Positions 9,257 through 17,849 of a stretch of 34,832 nt of DNA are shown piece by piece. The DNA is from Psychrobacter sp. PG1 (lineage in GTDB: Bacteria > Pseudomonadota > Gammaproteobacteria > Pseudomonadales > Moraxellaceae), in NCBI RefSeq assembly GCF_014897815.1, contig NZ_JABUZG010000083.1:1-34832 (forward strand). Direction: 5' to 3'. The translations under genes were made by a program, and so were the position numbers. Below the pieces are notes generated by a model. The model searched no databases. It was not told where the DNA came from and saw only the letters and a list, made by a program, of their open reading frames with translations. The stretch's first letter is position 1, and every line of letters begins with the position of its first letter.

Positions 9257-9311
9257 TCATCCATATATCAGGCGCATTATTTGCTACAAGCGAATGACGC
9301 GCCTGAGCCGT

Positions 9312-9350
9312 AATACTAAGCACCAATATTAAGCACTAATACCAAGCACC
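9312..9350. repeat. 13-bp tandem repeat, three units
   Basis: The units are AATACTAAGCACC (9312-9324), AATATTAAGCACT (9325-9337) and AATACCAAGCACC (9338-9350). They lie between proC and yggT, directly after a hairpin at 9268-9306 (TCAGGCGC/GCGCCTGA) that lacks a T tract. Confidence 0.8.
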
Positions 9351-9408
9351 TAGTAATGACAGTCGTCATCCCAAAACCTGTTAATAATGTCACATTGAGT
9401 AGCACTTC

Positions 9409-9978
9409 ATGAACAACATGTTATTTCAAATCTTTGATTTGGTCACCACCTTCGCCATGATGTTGGTGTTTATTCGCTTTATGCTGCAATTTGCAGGGAT
9501 GGATGCCAGCAACCCCATGATTGCGCCTGCCTACAAAGCAACGCACATTGTCGATGTGTTTGGGCGTATTTTCCCAACCGTCGGGCAAGGGCGTATCAGT
9601 ATTGCGGCTATTGTCCTGATGTTTTTGATTCGTTTGATCGATATCTCTGGAAAAGCAGCACTGACACATAAAGGTATTGCTCCTGTACCGTTATTTTTCA
9701 CTGGTACTATCAGCTTGGTATTAGACTTTTTACGTATGTGTCGCTATCTCGTCATTGGTTCCATAATTGTCAGCTGGATTGTGGTATTTACCCAATCTCA
9801 GCATCCGATTATTGGTATCATTGTCAATTTAGCGGAGCCAATCTTGGCACCATTTCGTCGAATCACGCCAAACTTGGGTATGATTGATTTATCACCAATG
9901 GTCGCATTCATTGCTTTTATTTTGCTTGAGATGTTTATTGGTGGCTTTGCCGCGAGCTTCATGCCGATGTTGGGTTGA
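9409..9978 (+). CDS. yggT: YggT family membrane protein
   Basis: The 189-residue protein is very hydrophobic, with about four to five membrane segments. Two similar halves can be seen: an N-terminal YggT unit (FDLVTTFAMMLVFIRFMLQF) and a C-terminal unit (VIGSIIVSWIVVF, then LAEPILAPFRRITPNLGMID, the most diagnostic block). YggT proteins are inner-membrane proteins linked to osmotic tolerance or cell division in some bacteria; the molecular role is unsettled. Position after proC matches the common genome order. No strong Shine-Dalgarno precedes the ATG. It ends at a strong shared terminator. Confidence 0.88.
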   Translation: MNNMLFQIFDLVTTFAMMLVFIRFMLQFAGMDASNPMIAPAYKATHIVDVFGRIFPTVGQGRISIAAIVLMFLIRLIDISGKAALTHKGIAPVPLFFTGTISLVLDFLRMCRYLVIGSIIVSWIVVFTQSQHPIIGIIVNLAEPILAPFRRITPNLGMIDLSPMVAFIAFILLEMFIGGFAASFMPMLG

Positions 9979-10035
9979 GCTGGATTAATTAATAGTCACT
10001 TGAAACCTGTTATCTAAAATTACCAATAGCTATCT

Positions 10036-10075
10036 AAAAAAGGGCGCTCTACGAGATATAGAGCGCCCTTTTTTT
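10036..10075. terminator. Bidirectional rho-independent terminator between yggT and thiD
   Basis: A perfect 10-bp stem GGGCGCTCTA/TAGAGCGCCC with a 7-nt loop is flanked by an A run (10036-10041) and a T run (10069-10075). It can therefore serve both convergent genes. Confidence 0.93.
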
Positions 10076-10084
10076 ATTGCTTAT

Positions 10085-11239
<1,155 letters not shown>

Positions 11240-11329
11240 GGTGAAGTGGGTGAGTGGCTGAAACCAGTTCCCTGCTAAGGAACCATACGTTTGCGCGTAT
11301 CGAGGGTTCGAATCCCTCCTTCACCTCCA
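11240..11329 (+). tRNA. tRNA-Ser(GCU)
   Basis: This 90-nt class II tRNA has an encoded CCA end (11327-11329). Acceptor GGTGAAG pairs with CTTCACC. The anticodon stem is GTTCC/GGAAC around the loop CTGCTAA, giving anticodon GCU, which reads AGC/AGU. A long variable arm ATACG/CGTAT confirms the serine type. The T arm is GAGGG-TTCGAAT-CCCTC. The discriminator base is T, whereas bacterial serine tRNAs usually have G. Confidence 0.95.
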
Positions 11330-11429
11330 TTTATTCGGTTTTTAGTAGAGTAGTGACGCAGCATAAAAGCGTTAATAATCTTCTGTTTTATTAAAGCAAA
11401 AAATAATTTGATTTTAATAAAAAAAGATA

Positions 11430-11457
11430 TTGACACAAGCGAAATTATCTATATAAT
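11430..11457 (+). promoter_or_regulatory. Consensus sigma70 promoter of tRNA-Arg
   Basis: A perfect TTGACA (11430-11435), a 16-bp spacer and a perfect TATAAT (11452-11457) lie 60 nt before the tRNA-Arg gene. Confidence 0.85.
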
Positions 11458-11516
11458 AACCAACCTAATTTGCTGCAATTGTTTCTTAACAACGCAGTAA
11501 ATGATGTGCAAAGTAC

Positions 11517-11593
11517 GCGCTTGTAGCTCAGTTGGATAGAGCACTTGGCTACGAACTAAGGGGTCGGGAGTTCGAATCTCTCCAAGCGCACCA
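11517..11593 (+). tRNA. tRNA-Arg(ACG)
   Basis: The gene is 77 nt with CCA encoded (11591-11593). Acceptor GCGCTTG pairs with CAAGCGC, discriminator A. The anticodon loop CTACGAA gives ACG; A34 would be edited to inosine by TadA to read CGU/CGC/CGA. The T arm contains TTCGAAT. Confidence 0.96.
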
Positions 11594-11637
11594 TTTGCAT
11601 CATCACTTCTTTAACCCAGTTAAAGAAACCTTAAAAT

Positions 11638-11672
11638 AATCGCCTGTCTTATGACAATTTGGCGATTTTTTT
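11638..11672 (+). terminator. Rho-independent terminator after tRNA-Arg
   Basis: AATCGCC (11638-11644) pairs with GGCGATT (11661-11667), with a minor inner TGTC/GACA pairing, and a T run extends to 11672. A smaller hairpin TCTTTAA/TTAAAGA lies just upstream (11608-11626). Confidence 0.8.
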
Positions 11673-11834
11673 ATGTCTGCAATTTCTGTGTGATAGTCTT
11701 ATGAGCTGATGAGTCATACGACATGGTTATACCACATTGTTATATGACTTACGGCATCTTAGGATAATGTACGATAAGACAGTGAATTACGGTACAATAG
11801 AGCCACTATTCACTGCTTGCTATGAGCTTGTACC

Positions 11835-12488
11835 ATGTCAAAAAGTTTACCTAAACGACCTACCAAATCTGCTGCTAAAACGAAAGCATCAGCACACCAT
11901 GCCTCTGACGTTGAAGAGCTAACGATTGCTAAACCTGGCACCCGTATGGCAGCCATTCTCTATGATGGTATGTTAATTTTAGCGTTGTTGTTTTTGGTCG
12001 GTACCCTGCTAACCGTGATTGGTACACTTATCACGATGGAGACGGGTAGCGAGTCGTCACAAGCGCAGTCGCTGCCAACGTGGTATCAAAACGTGATTAT
12101 GACGCCGTCTTTTATACTGACGTTAGTAGGATTCTATGGGATATTTTGGCGTCGCGGTGGACAGACATTAGGTATGCAGACTTGGCGGTTAAAGACGGTC
12201 AATAGTAATGGTCATTTGCTAACGTGGGGACAGTCATTTAAGCGGATTTTAGCGGCCAGTATCATGCCAGTTATATTTGGTATCATTGGTAGTGTCATCG
12301 ATGGCTCGCGTGCTGTTTTATTGACCAGTGCCTTTTTGGGCTTTGTCTTTAACTATGCTTTTTGCCTCTTTAACCCACGTGGTCTCGCAGTGCAAGATAT
12401 GCTATCGAATACCATTACCTTAAAAATGCCAAAAACAGAGAATGAAGGACTATGGCGGGTGATTAGAAATCGCAAGCAAGGAAAATAA
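11835..12488 (+). CDS. RDD family membrane protein
   Basis: The 217-residue protein has a basic, lysine-rich N-terminal tail of about 35 residues followed by a four-helix RDD domain. The name-giving residues can be seen: R in GTRMAAILYDG (with the first D) and the late D in RGLAVQDMLSNT. The mid block RRGGQTLGMQTWRLKTV is diagnostic. RDD proteins are inner-membrane proteins; some act as Na+(Li+,K+)/H+ antiporters, most are uncharacterised, so transport is possible but not shown. It is a single gene with no strong Shine-Dalgarno, convergent with the antiporter gene at 12551. Confidence 0.87.
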   Translation: MSKSLPKRPTKSAAKTKASAHHASDVEELTIAKPGTRMAAILYDGMLILALLFLVGTLLTVIGTLITMETGSESSQAQSLPTWYQNVIMTPSFILTLVGFYGIFWRRGGQTLGMQTWRLKTVNSNGHLLTWGQSFKRILAASIMPVIFGIIGSVIDGSRAVLLTSAFLGFVFNYAFCLFNPRGLAVQDMLSNTITLKMPKTENEGLWRVIRNRKQGK

Positions 12489-12550
12489 ACCACATTATCA
12501 TCGCCATAGTCTGTTCATACATTTTGAGGTCTGTTAATACACTCTGAGCG

Positions 12551-13531
12551 TTACAGGTTAACAGTTTGTATTAGCCATAAAGTATAGCCGACAAAGAATA
12601 AGACCAAAGTTGACCCAGAAGTGCGACCGAATGGACGCTTACTCATAAAGGCAAACCCGCACAATACCAAGAGTAATAAGGTGACCAATCCCATCGCCAC
12701 TATATCGCGTGATAAGATGATTGGACTGACTGTGATTGGCGCTATAAGCGCTGCGAGACCAACGACGCCCAAGGTGTTAAATATATTAGAGCCAATAATA
12801 TTACCCAGTGCCATGTCGTGTTCGCCTTTACGGGCAGCTGATAAGCTCGATACCAGCTCAGGTAACGATGTCCCCACAGCAACAATCGTCAATCCAATCA
12901 CCAGTTCGCTAACGCCCCACAGCGTTGCCAATTCTACTGCACCCCAAACTATAGCCCGCGAGCTAATGACCAGTAAAAGCATACCGATAACTAAGCTGAT
13001 GAGTCCCCGTGTTAAGGTTTGCTCGATGTGTTCAGCATCAACGCTTTCTGCTATGGGTTCTCCTTCGTGCTCATGGTTGCCTTCACGTAAGCTTAGTACA
13101 ATCTGAATGCCTAAAGTCACCACCAGCAGTGCTATCAACACAATACCATCTGCTTGGTCTAATTGCCCATCACGCAGCTGCCATGCGGCGACCATAGTAA
13201 TCAATACCAATAGAGGTAAATCACGCTTGATGATGCCCTTACGAATGATAATAGGGCTAATCAATACGGTTGCGCCCAGTACCAGCGCAATATTGATGAT
13301 ATTTGAGCCATAAGCGTTGCCTAATGCCAAATCAGGGCTGCCTTCTAGTGCCGCCAATACCGACACGACCATCTCAGGGGCGGATGTACCGACACCCAAA
13401 ATCAACACACCTATTAAGAAACTGGGAACGTTGAATTTTTTTGCTAAGGCAGTGGCGCCATCAACAAAAAGGTCTGCACTCCAAACAAGAATAGCTAGTC
13501 CGATCAATACTGCAATAACTGCCAACCACAT
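12551..13531 (-). CDS. Calcium/sodium antiporter (CaCA family, YrbG-like)
   Basis: The 326-residue membrane protein has two inverted halves, each with an alpha-repeat that forms the ion path. The first carries GVGTSAPEMVVSVLAA and LALGNAYGSNIINIALVLG; the second carries AVGTSLPELVSSLSAA and ALGNIIGSNIFNTLGVVG. The acidic residues in TSxPE coordinate cations. About ten membrane helices are expected, with a polar loop in the middle (around HEHEGEPIAESVDAEH). It likely exports Ca2+ in exchange for Na+ or H+ at the inner membrane; ion preference is family inference. AAGGAAAC is well placed before the ATG. Apparently monocistronic. Confidence 0.92.
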   Translation of the reverse strand: MWLAVIAVLIGLAILVWSADLFVDGATALAKKFNVPSFLIGVLILGVGTSAPEMVVSVLAALEGSPDLALGNAYGSNIINIALVLGATVLISPIIIRKGIIKRDLPLLVLITMVAAWQLRDGQLDQADGIVLIALLVVTLGIQIVLSLREGNHEHEGEPIAESVDAEHIEQTLTRGLISLVIGMLLLVISSRAIVWGAVELATLWGVSELVIGLTIVAVGTSLPELVSSLSAARKGEHDMALGNIIGSNIFNTLGVVGLAALIAPITVSPIILSRDIVAMGLVTLLLLVLCGFAFMSKRPFGRTSGSTLVLFFVGYTLWLIQTVNL

Positions 13532-13690
13532 CAGTTTGTTTCCTTATTAGTGTTAATACCAAACCTAAAAATACGCTTAGCCGTGTCAAATTCATTTAGC
13601 TTAAAAACATAGCGCTGACATTTATTTTTCTGACGACTTCATCTTTTAAGAGTGGTATAAAATGTGAATTTGCCATATAAAAATGGCATA

Positions 13691-13721
13691 AAAAAAGCTG
13701 AATCAGAATGGAGATTCAGCT
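13691..13721 (-). terminator. Rho-independent terminator after panD
   Basis: Read on the minus strand, AGCTGAATC and GATTCAGCT form a 9-bp stem with an 8-nt loop, followed by TTTTTT (plus-strand A run at 13691-13696). It lies about 105 nt beyond the panD stop. Confidence 0.85.
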
Positions 13722-13825
13722 CTCATATTAGCATAGCGGTTTTGGTTGGATAATAAGAATAACTTCAACAGCTTAGTCGATTATTTATCCTTGCTTTATC
13801 CAAAAATCTTCGGTGTTCTGGTGCT

Positions 13826-14206
13826 TTAAGCCACTTGTACCGGAATGATGTTTGCTGTGTCTTTTACGGTGTTATCTTCGTTGCAATACACCAGTTTTGG
13901 CTGGTAAGTTGCCGCTTCTTCTTCATCAAAATGAGCATAGGCACAGATGATAACGATGTCGCCTAAATCTGCCATGTGAGCCGCCGCACCATTTAGCGAG
14001 ATGATACCAGAACCCGCTTCAGCGCGGATAGCGTAGGTGCGAAAGCGCTTGCCATTGGTCACATTGTAGATATCGATAGACTCATTTTCGCGCAGACCAG
14101 CAAGATCCAATAAATCACCATCGATACCGCATGAGCCTTCGTAATGAAGTTCGGCATGGGTGACACGAGCACGGTGTAATTTGCATTTAAGCATATTAAG
14201 TAGCAT
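13826..14206 (-). CDS. panD: Aspartate 1-decarboxylase
   Basis: PanD decarboxylates aspartate to beta-alanine for pantothenate and coenzyme A synthesis. It is made as a proenzyme that cleaves itself between G24 and S25 to form the pyruvoyl cofactor; here HYEGSCGID places G24-S25 exactly as in E. coli. Other conserved blocks are [43 protein letters not shown] and the C-terminal IPVQVA. The length of 126 residues is standard. AAGGAAG precedes the ATG with good spacing. It is transcribed alone between its terminator and pth; panB and panC are not in this window. Confidence 0.96.
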   Translation of the reverse strand: MLLNMLKCKLHRARVTHAELHYEGSCGIDGDLLDLAGLRENESIDIYNVTNGKRFRTYAIRAEAGSGIISLNGAAAHMADLGDIVIICAYAHFDEEEAATYQPKLVYCNEDNTVKDTANIIPVQVA

Positions 14207-14306
14207 AGGTTGCTTCCTTAGCGTAACTGAGATTAATGATTCAAATCAAAAGGTTAATGGGGGATAACTTGCTAAAATAAAAGGCTATTATAGTTAAAGC
14301 ATGATT

Positions 14307-14888
14307 TTATTCTGGTAGTTTGAAGCCATTAATTTGTGAACGTGCTTTTTCAATATCGCCATTTAGTAATAATGGTAGCGCCTCAAACGCTGCTGTCAGA
14401 GCGCTATCAATGGCAATCTGTTCATCGGGCGCAGCTTTTGAGAGCACATGACCACTAACTTTAGACTTATGACCAGGATGACCAATACCAATACGCAAAC
14501 GATGGAAGTCGTTGCCGATATGAGGGGTGATATCACGCAGACCATTATGACCGCCATGACCGCCATTCGTCTTAAGTTTGATGCTGCCAGCTGGAATATC
14601 GAGCTCATCATGAGCAATCAGTAACTCATCATTTTCAATGCCATAAAATTTCACCATCGGCACCACTGACTGACCAGACTTATTCATAAAGGTGAGCGGC
14701 ATCAATAGACGTACGTCATGCCCATGAATCTGCCCACGTCCTGTGATTCCATGAAACTTTTTATCATGAGAGAGGGTAATGTTGAACTGCTGAGCCAAGT
14801 GATGGACAAACCAAAACCCTGCATTATGACGTGTAAACATATACTGCTGACCAGGATTACCAAGACCGACAATAAGCTTTATGGCCAT
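14307..14888 (-). CDS. pth: Peptidyl-tRNA hydrolase
   Basis: Pth releases peptides from prematurely dropped peptidyl-tRNA and is normally essential. The N-terminal signature KLIVGLGNPGQQY and the catalytic histidine in FTRHNAGFW (H21) are present, with MPLTFMNKSGQSV, AHDELDIPAGSIKLK, and GGHNGLRDI following. The length of 193 residues matches the family. AGGG is 8 nt before the ATG. It lies downstream of rplY on the same strand, a pairing common in bacteria, but a strong terminator hairpin sits between them, so pth needs read-through or its own promoter. Confidence 0.95.
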   Translation of the reverse strand: MAIKLIVGLGNPGQQYMFTRHNAGFWFVHHLAQQFNITLSHDKKFHGITGRGQIHGHDVRLLMPLTFMNKSGQSVVPMVKFYGIENDELLIAHDELDIPAGSIKLKTNGGHGGHNGLRDITPHIGNDFHRLRIGIGHPGHKSKVSGHVLSKAAPDEQIAIDSALTAAFEALPLLLNGDIEKARSQINGFKLPE

Positions 14889-14983
14889 AAAAATACCCTG
14901 CTTAAATTGAATAAATGAGGCATAAGGTTTGCGATTATGCTATTTATTCATAGCATATCTGTTATTTTTCAAACCTTACTTAC

Positions 14984-15020
14984 AAAAACAGCAGGAGATA
15001 TTTATCACCTGCTGTTTTTT
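14984..15020. terminator. Bidirectional-looking terminator between rplY and pth
   Basis: AAAAACAGCAGG (14984-14995) pairs with CCTGCTGTTTTT (15008-15019) around a 12-nt loop. On the minus strand the hairpin is followed by TTTTT, 65 nt after the rplY stop. Confidence 0.88.
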
Positions 15021-15084
15021 GACTAAACAAACCTTGTATTACATAGCGGACGCTAGATTGCGTGCTCTATGTAACCGTGGTTTA

Positions 15085-15759
15085 TTATTCGCCGTCTTTG
15101 TCTTCAGTGCCTTGCTCAGTAGCAGGTACGTCAGCAGCATCAACTTCTTCAGCGTCTGTGTCAACTTCTTCAACCGTTGGTGGCTGCATGTTAACGATAG
15201 TACGGTCGTGAGCATCTTCCATGTCAAGATCAAAGATGATAACGCCTTCAGGTAGTTTGATGTCTGATAGACGGAATAGATCACCGATTTCCATGCCTGA
15301 TACGTCAATTTCTAGGTATTCAGGTAATTGTGATGGTAGGCAAACGATTTCGATATCAGATACTAGCGTTGATAGAACACCACCAGCTTTAGTACCAGGC
15401 GCTTCTTCACGACCAGAAAAATGCACAGGAACGTTCATGTTGATTTTCTGACCTTTTACAACGCGCTGGAAATCAGCATGCATTGGGAAGCCTTTAGCTG
15501 GATGGCGTTGCAAGTCTTTGATAACCGCTTGATGCTCTACGCCATCAACATTGATTGTCAAAATGTGTGAGAAGAAAGCTTCGAATTCAAGTGACTTTAC
15601 TAGCTCGTTGATCTTGATAGAGATAGACGTTGGCTCTTCGTTACCACCATAGATGATAGCAGGAACTAGATTCTGCTTACGTAGGCGGCGGCTCGCACCT
15701 TTACCTTGTTGCTCAGCAGAACGATCAACAGCGTTTAGTTCAAAATGATTAATGCTCAT
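15085..15759 (-). CDS. rplY: 50S ribosomal protein L25 (TL5/CTC form)
   Basis: L25 binds 5S rRNA in the central protuberance of the 50S subunit. The N-terminal 5S-binding domain carries ELNAVDRSAEQQGKGASRR and LVPAIIYGG; the C-terminal TL5-type beta domain includes DLQRHPAKGFPMHADFQRV and PEYLEIDVSGMEIGD. The tail is very acidic (EEVDTDAEEVDAAD and onward). At 224 residues it is the long two-domain form, not the ~94-residue E. coli form. The start at 15759 follows AGGA with normal spacing; the frame runs further to a TTG at 15822, but that extension overlaps a terminator-like hairpin and adds nothing conserved. A long structured leader suggests control at the RNA level. Confidence 0.94.
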   Translation of the reverse strand: MSINHFELNAVDRSAEQQGKGASRRLRKQNLVPAIIYGGNEEPTSISIKINELVKSLEFEAFFSHILTINVDGVEHQAVIKDLQRHPAKGFPMHADFQRVVKGQKINMNVPVHFSGREEAPGTKAGGVLSTLVSDIEIVCLPSQLPEYLEIDVSGMEIGDLFRLSDIKLPEGVIIFDLDMEDAHDRTIVNMQPPTVEEVDTDAEEVDAADVPATEQGTEDKDGE

Positions 15760-15800
15760 GGATATAATCCTATAAAAAGAATGATGAAGTGTCTGGTCAT

Positions 15801-15827
15801 AAAAAAGTGGATTTGCGACCAATCCAC
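15801..15827 (-). promoter_or_regulatory. Possible attenuator hairpin in the rplY leader
   Basis: On the minus strand GTGGATT, a 7-nt loop and AATCCAC form a perfect 7-bp stem followed directly by TTTTTT, 41 nt before the rplY start codon. A TGGTC overlapping the stem end and loop can pair with GACCA just beyond the T run, giving an alternative fold. This resembles a transcription attenuator; function is inferred. Confidence 0.5.
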
Positions 15828-15902
15828 TAATACGTGATGATAGCTAACATTTATGATTGCTAATAAAATTCACAATTTTTAAATGTAGCCATTTGCTCAT
15901 CA

Positions 15903-15941
15903 TAACGATTTTTTGGATAGTCATTATCATGACAATCGTTA
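15903..15941 (-). promoter_or_regulatory. Nested stem-loop in the rplY leader
   Basis: The outer stem TAACGATT/AATCGTTA (15903-15910 and 15934-15941) encloses an inner stem GTCAT/ATGAC (15920-15924 and 15929-15933) with a one-sided bulge. Confidence 0.4.
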
Positions 15942-15970
15942 CTTTTGGGCATGATCAGCACTTTTGAGAA

Positions 15971-16004
15971 TGCCAACCTAATTAAATCGAACAAATGGTT
16001 GGCA
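15971..16004 (-). promoter_or_regulatory. Stem-loop near the 5' end of the rplY leader
   Basis: A perfect 8-bp stem TGCCAACC/GGTTGGCA with an 18-nt loop lies just downstream of the proposed transcription start. Confidence 0.45.
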
Positions 16005-16013
16005 CAGGCGCGC

Positions 16014-16019
16014 ATTATA
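16014..16019 (-). promoter_or_regulatory. -10 element of the rplY promoter
   Basis: The minus strand reads TATAAT followed by GCGCGCC, a GC-rich discriminator like those of ribosomal and tRNA promoters. No good -35 hexamer is found at 16-18 bp. Confidence 0.5.
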
Positions 16020-16077
16020 CGTGATTTTGTAGTAATAATAAAGACCTACGCAAAATGACTGTGCAACACCAATAGGC

Positions 16078-16117
16078 AAAAAAAGCGTCAAGTAAGAATA
16101 CTTGACGCTTTTTTTTA
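16078..16117. terminator. Rho-independent terminator after prs
   Basis: AAAGCGTCAAGTA pairs with TACTTGACGCTTT around an AGAA loop, with A and T runs on both sides, so it works in either direction. It lies about 65 nt past the prs stop. Confidence 0.93.
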
Positions 16118-16181
16118 AACTTAAGCAGTGTTTTATAACGAGCATTGCCAACAGAAAGTAGAGCGAGTGCTCATTAAAAAT

Positions 16182-17129
16182 CTAAGCGTCAAACATGGCG
16201 CTGATAGATTCTTCGTTATTGATACGGCGTAAGCTTTCAGCAAGCATCGGTGCGATACTCACTTGGCGGATTTTGCTACAGGCTTTTGCCGCTTCAGACA
16301 ATGGAATCGTATCGGTAACAACGACTTCGTCTAGCGCAGATTCGCTGATATTTTGTAGTGCGTTGCCTGATAGGACAGGGTGCGTAATATAAGCCAATAC
16401 GCGACGTGCACCGTTTGCTTTCAATGCTTCAGCTGCTTTACATAGCGTACCTGCGGTATCAACCATATCATCAACGATGACGCAATCACGGTCACGAACA
16501 TCGCCGATGATGTGCATGACTTGCGACTCATTGGCACGGGCACGGCGTTTATCGATAATCGCCATGTCAGTATCGCCCAACTGTTTAGCCATAGCACGCG
16601 CACGCACCACGCCGCCGACGTCAGGAGAGACGACCATGATGTTGTCGTAATCTTGTTTTTGTAGGTCGTTAAGCAATACAGGCGTGCCGTAGATATTGTC
16701 TACAGGAATGTCAAAGAAGCCTTGAATCTGATCTGAGTGCAAATCAACCGTCATCACGCGATCGATACTCACGATGTTCAGCATATCAGCGACGACTTTA
16801 GCCGAGATAGGCACACGAGCTGAACGAGGACGACGGTCTTGACGAGCATAACCAAAATACGGCATAACGGCTGTGATACGACCCGCACTAGAGCGACGCA
16901 GCGCATCGGCCATCATCATGATTTCCATCAAATTGTCATTGGTTGGTGCACAAGTTGGCTGCATGATAAACACGTCTTTACCGCGCACGTGTTCTTTGAT
17001 TTCTACGGCGATTTCGCCATCAGAAAAACGCGTGATATCAGCTTTACCAAGAGGTATATGGAGATGATCGGCTACGGTTTTTGCTAATTCAGGGTGGGCA
17101 TTACCCGTAAAAATCGCCAAATAAGGCAT
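16182..17129 (-). CDS. prs: Ribose-phosphate pyrophosphokinase (PRPP synthase)
   Basis: Prs makes PRPP from ribose 5-phosphate and ATP, feeding nucleotide, histidine, tryptophan and NAD synthesis. Class I signatures are clear: [39 protein letters not shown] (ATP-binding flexible region), [19 protein letters not shown] (metal and ATP site) and the PRPP loop [10 protein letters not shown]. The length of 315 residues matches E. coli Prs. AGGA lies 9 nt before the ATG. It sits 110 nt downstream of a tRNA-Gln gene on the same strand with no hairpin terminator between them, so tRNA and prs may share a transcript. Confidence 0.97.
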   Translation of the reverse strand: MPYLAIFTGNAHPELAKTVADHLHIPLGKADITRFSDGEIAVEIKEHVRGKDVFIMQPTCAPTNDNLMEIMMMADALRRSSAGRITAVMPYFGYARQDRRPRSARVPISAKVVADMLNIVSIDRVMTVDLHSDQIQGFFDIPVDNIYGTPVLLNDLQKQDYDNIMVVSPDVGGVVRARAMAKQLGDTDMAIIDKRRARANESQVMHIIGDVRDRDCVIVDDMVDTAGTLCKAAEALKANGARRVLAYITHPVLSGNALQNISESALDEVVVTDTIPLSEAAKACSKIRQVSIAPMLAESLRRINNEESISAMFDA

Positions 17130-17239
17130 GACAGAAGTCCTATTGATTGACTCAAGCAGCGACCGCTAAGCAGTGTCAAACTGCTCAAATTCAGAAAAGA
17201 GTGGTGAAAAGTTTTGATGACTACTATTACAGTAAAAAA

Positions 17240-17315
17240 TGGCAGGGGTAGCTGGACTCGAACCAACGGATGTCAGGATCAAAACCTGATGCCTTACCAA
17301 CTTGGCTATACCCCT
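17240..17315 (-). tRNA. tRNA-Gln(UUG), copy 1
   Basis: The gene is 76 nt with CCA encoded (plus-strand TGG at 17240-17242). Acceptor AGGGGTA pairs with TACCCCT, discriminator G. The anticodon loop TTTTGAT between TCAGG and CCTGA gives UUG. It is identical to the copy at 17560-17635. Confidence 0.96.
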
Positions 17316-17458
17316 GTAATGTCTAGGCTGTGTACGTCGATATCTAATAGCAACTTTTAATAAAAGTCATTGTTAGAATAGCGTCACGACCTGTTCTCTA
17401 TATTATAAACGGATAAACCATTTAAAACATAACTGTTCCCTAGCGGTGTCCATTGCGA

Positions 17459-17488
17459 ACTATACCGAAACTGGGATAACGTTGTCAA
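17459..17488 (-). promoter_or_regulatory. Possible promoter for tRNA-Gln copy 1 and prs
   Basis: On the minus strand: TTGACA (17488-17483), an 18-bp spacer and TATAGT (17464-17459). It lies between the two tRNA-Gln genes. Confidence 0.5.
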
Positions 17489-17559
17489 TGTCAATAAGAT
17501 AAGCGGCTATTTATAAACCACCTATGATCACTGCATATCAAACGCTTCGTACTAAAAAA

Positions 17560-17635
17560 TGGCAGGGGTAGCTGGACTCGAACCAACGGATGTCAGGATC
17601 AAAACCTGATGCCTTACCAACTTGGCTATACCCCT
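17560..17635 (-). tRNA. tRNA-Gln(UUG), copy 2
   Basis: All 76 nt match copy 1. Identity extends 7 nt past the CCA end (TTTTTTA), giving an 83-nt perfect repeat with 17233-17315. The 5' flanks differ. Confidence 0.96.
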
Positions 17636-17648
17636 ATTGAGGCGACCT

Positions 17649-17676
17649 ATTATAATTAAATTTTCAGAATTTGCAA
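17649..17676 (-). promoter_or_regulatory. Sigma70 promoter of tRNA-Gln copy 2
   Basis: On the minus strand: TTGCAA (17676-17671), a 16-bp spacer and TATAAT (17654-17649), 13 nt before the tRNA. It has the same -35, spacer and -10 as the tRNA-Ser promoter. Confidence 0.75.
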
Positions 17677-17849
17677 GTCATTTGTGCCTTTTTCTAGTAT
17701 TTATTCTTAATTCATCAAGGACGGTATGATTTCGATAGGTATATGGTGAAAGTCGGTAATAAGGATTTATGCCTTACTTATATTCTCTCATGGGGCTATA
17801 TTAGTGAGCTTGAGACTAGTGTGTCTGGTATAGGAATTCCGAAATAGTT

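Larger units (their letters stand above)
15760..16181 (-). other. rplY leader and prs-rplY intergenic region
   Basis: This 422-bp region has no coding potential. From right to left it holds the prs terminator (16078-16117), a -10 element for rplY (16014-16019) and a leader of roughly 245 nt. The leader contains three hairpins: 15971-16004, 15903-15941 and 15801-15827. Confidence 0.65.

Noticed and set aside
9268..9306. proC terminator
   Set aside because: The hairpin is long but has no T tract, so it was not called as a rho-independent terminator.
12621..13550. Several rightward open frames opposite the antiporter gene
   Set aside because: They lie antisense to a clear CaCA antiporter and have low-complexity, S/T/P/I-rich translations typical of shadow frames.
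15760..15822. TTG-initiated N-terminal extension of L25
   Set aside because: The 21 extra residues are not L25-like, overlap the terminator-like hairpin, and the internal ATG at 15759 has a proper Shine-Dalgarno.
17233..17635. Attachment-site pair of an integrated element between the tRNA-Gln copies
   Set aside because: Only 244 bp with no gene lies between the copies, so there is no element to mobilise; a simple tRNA duplication is more likely.
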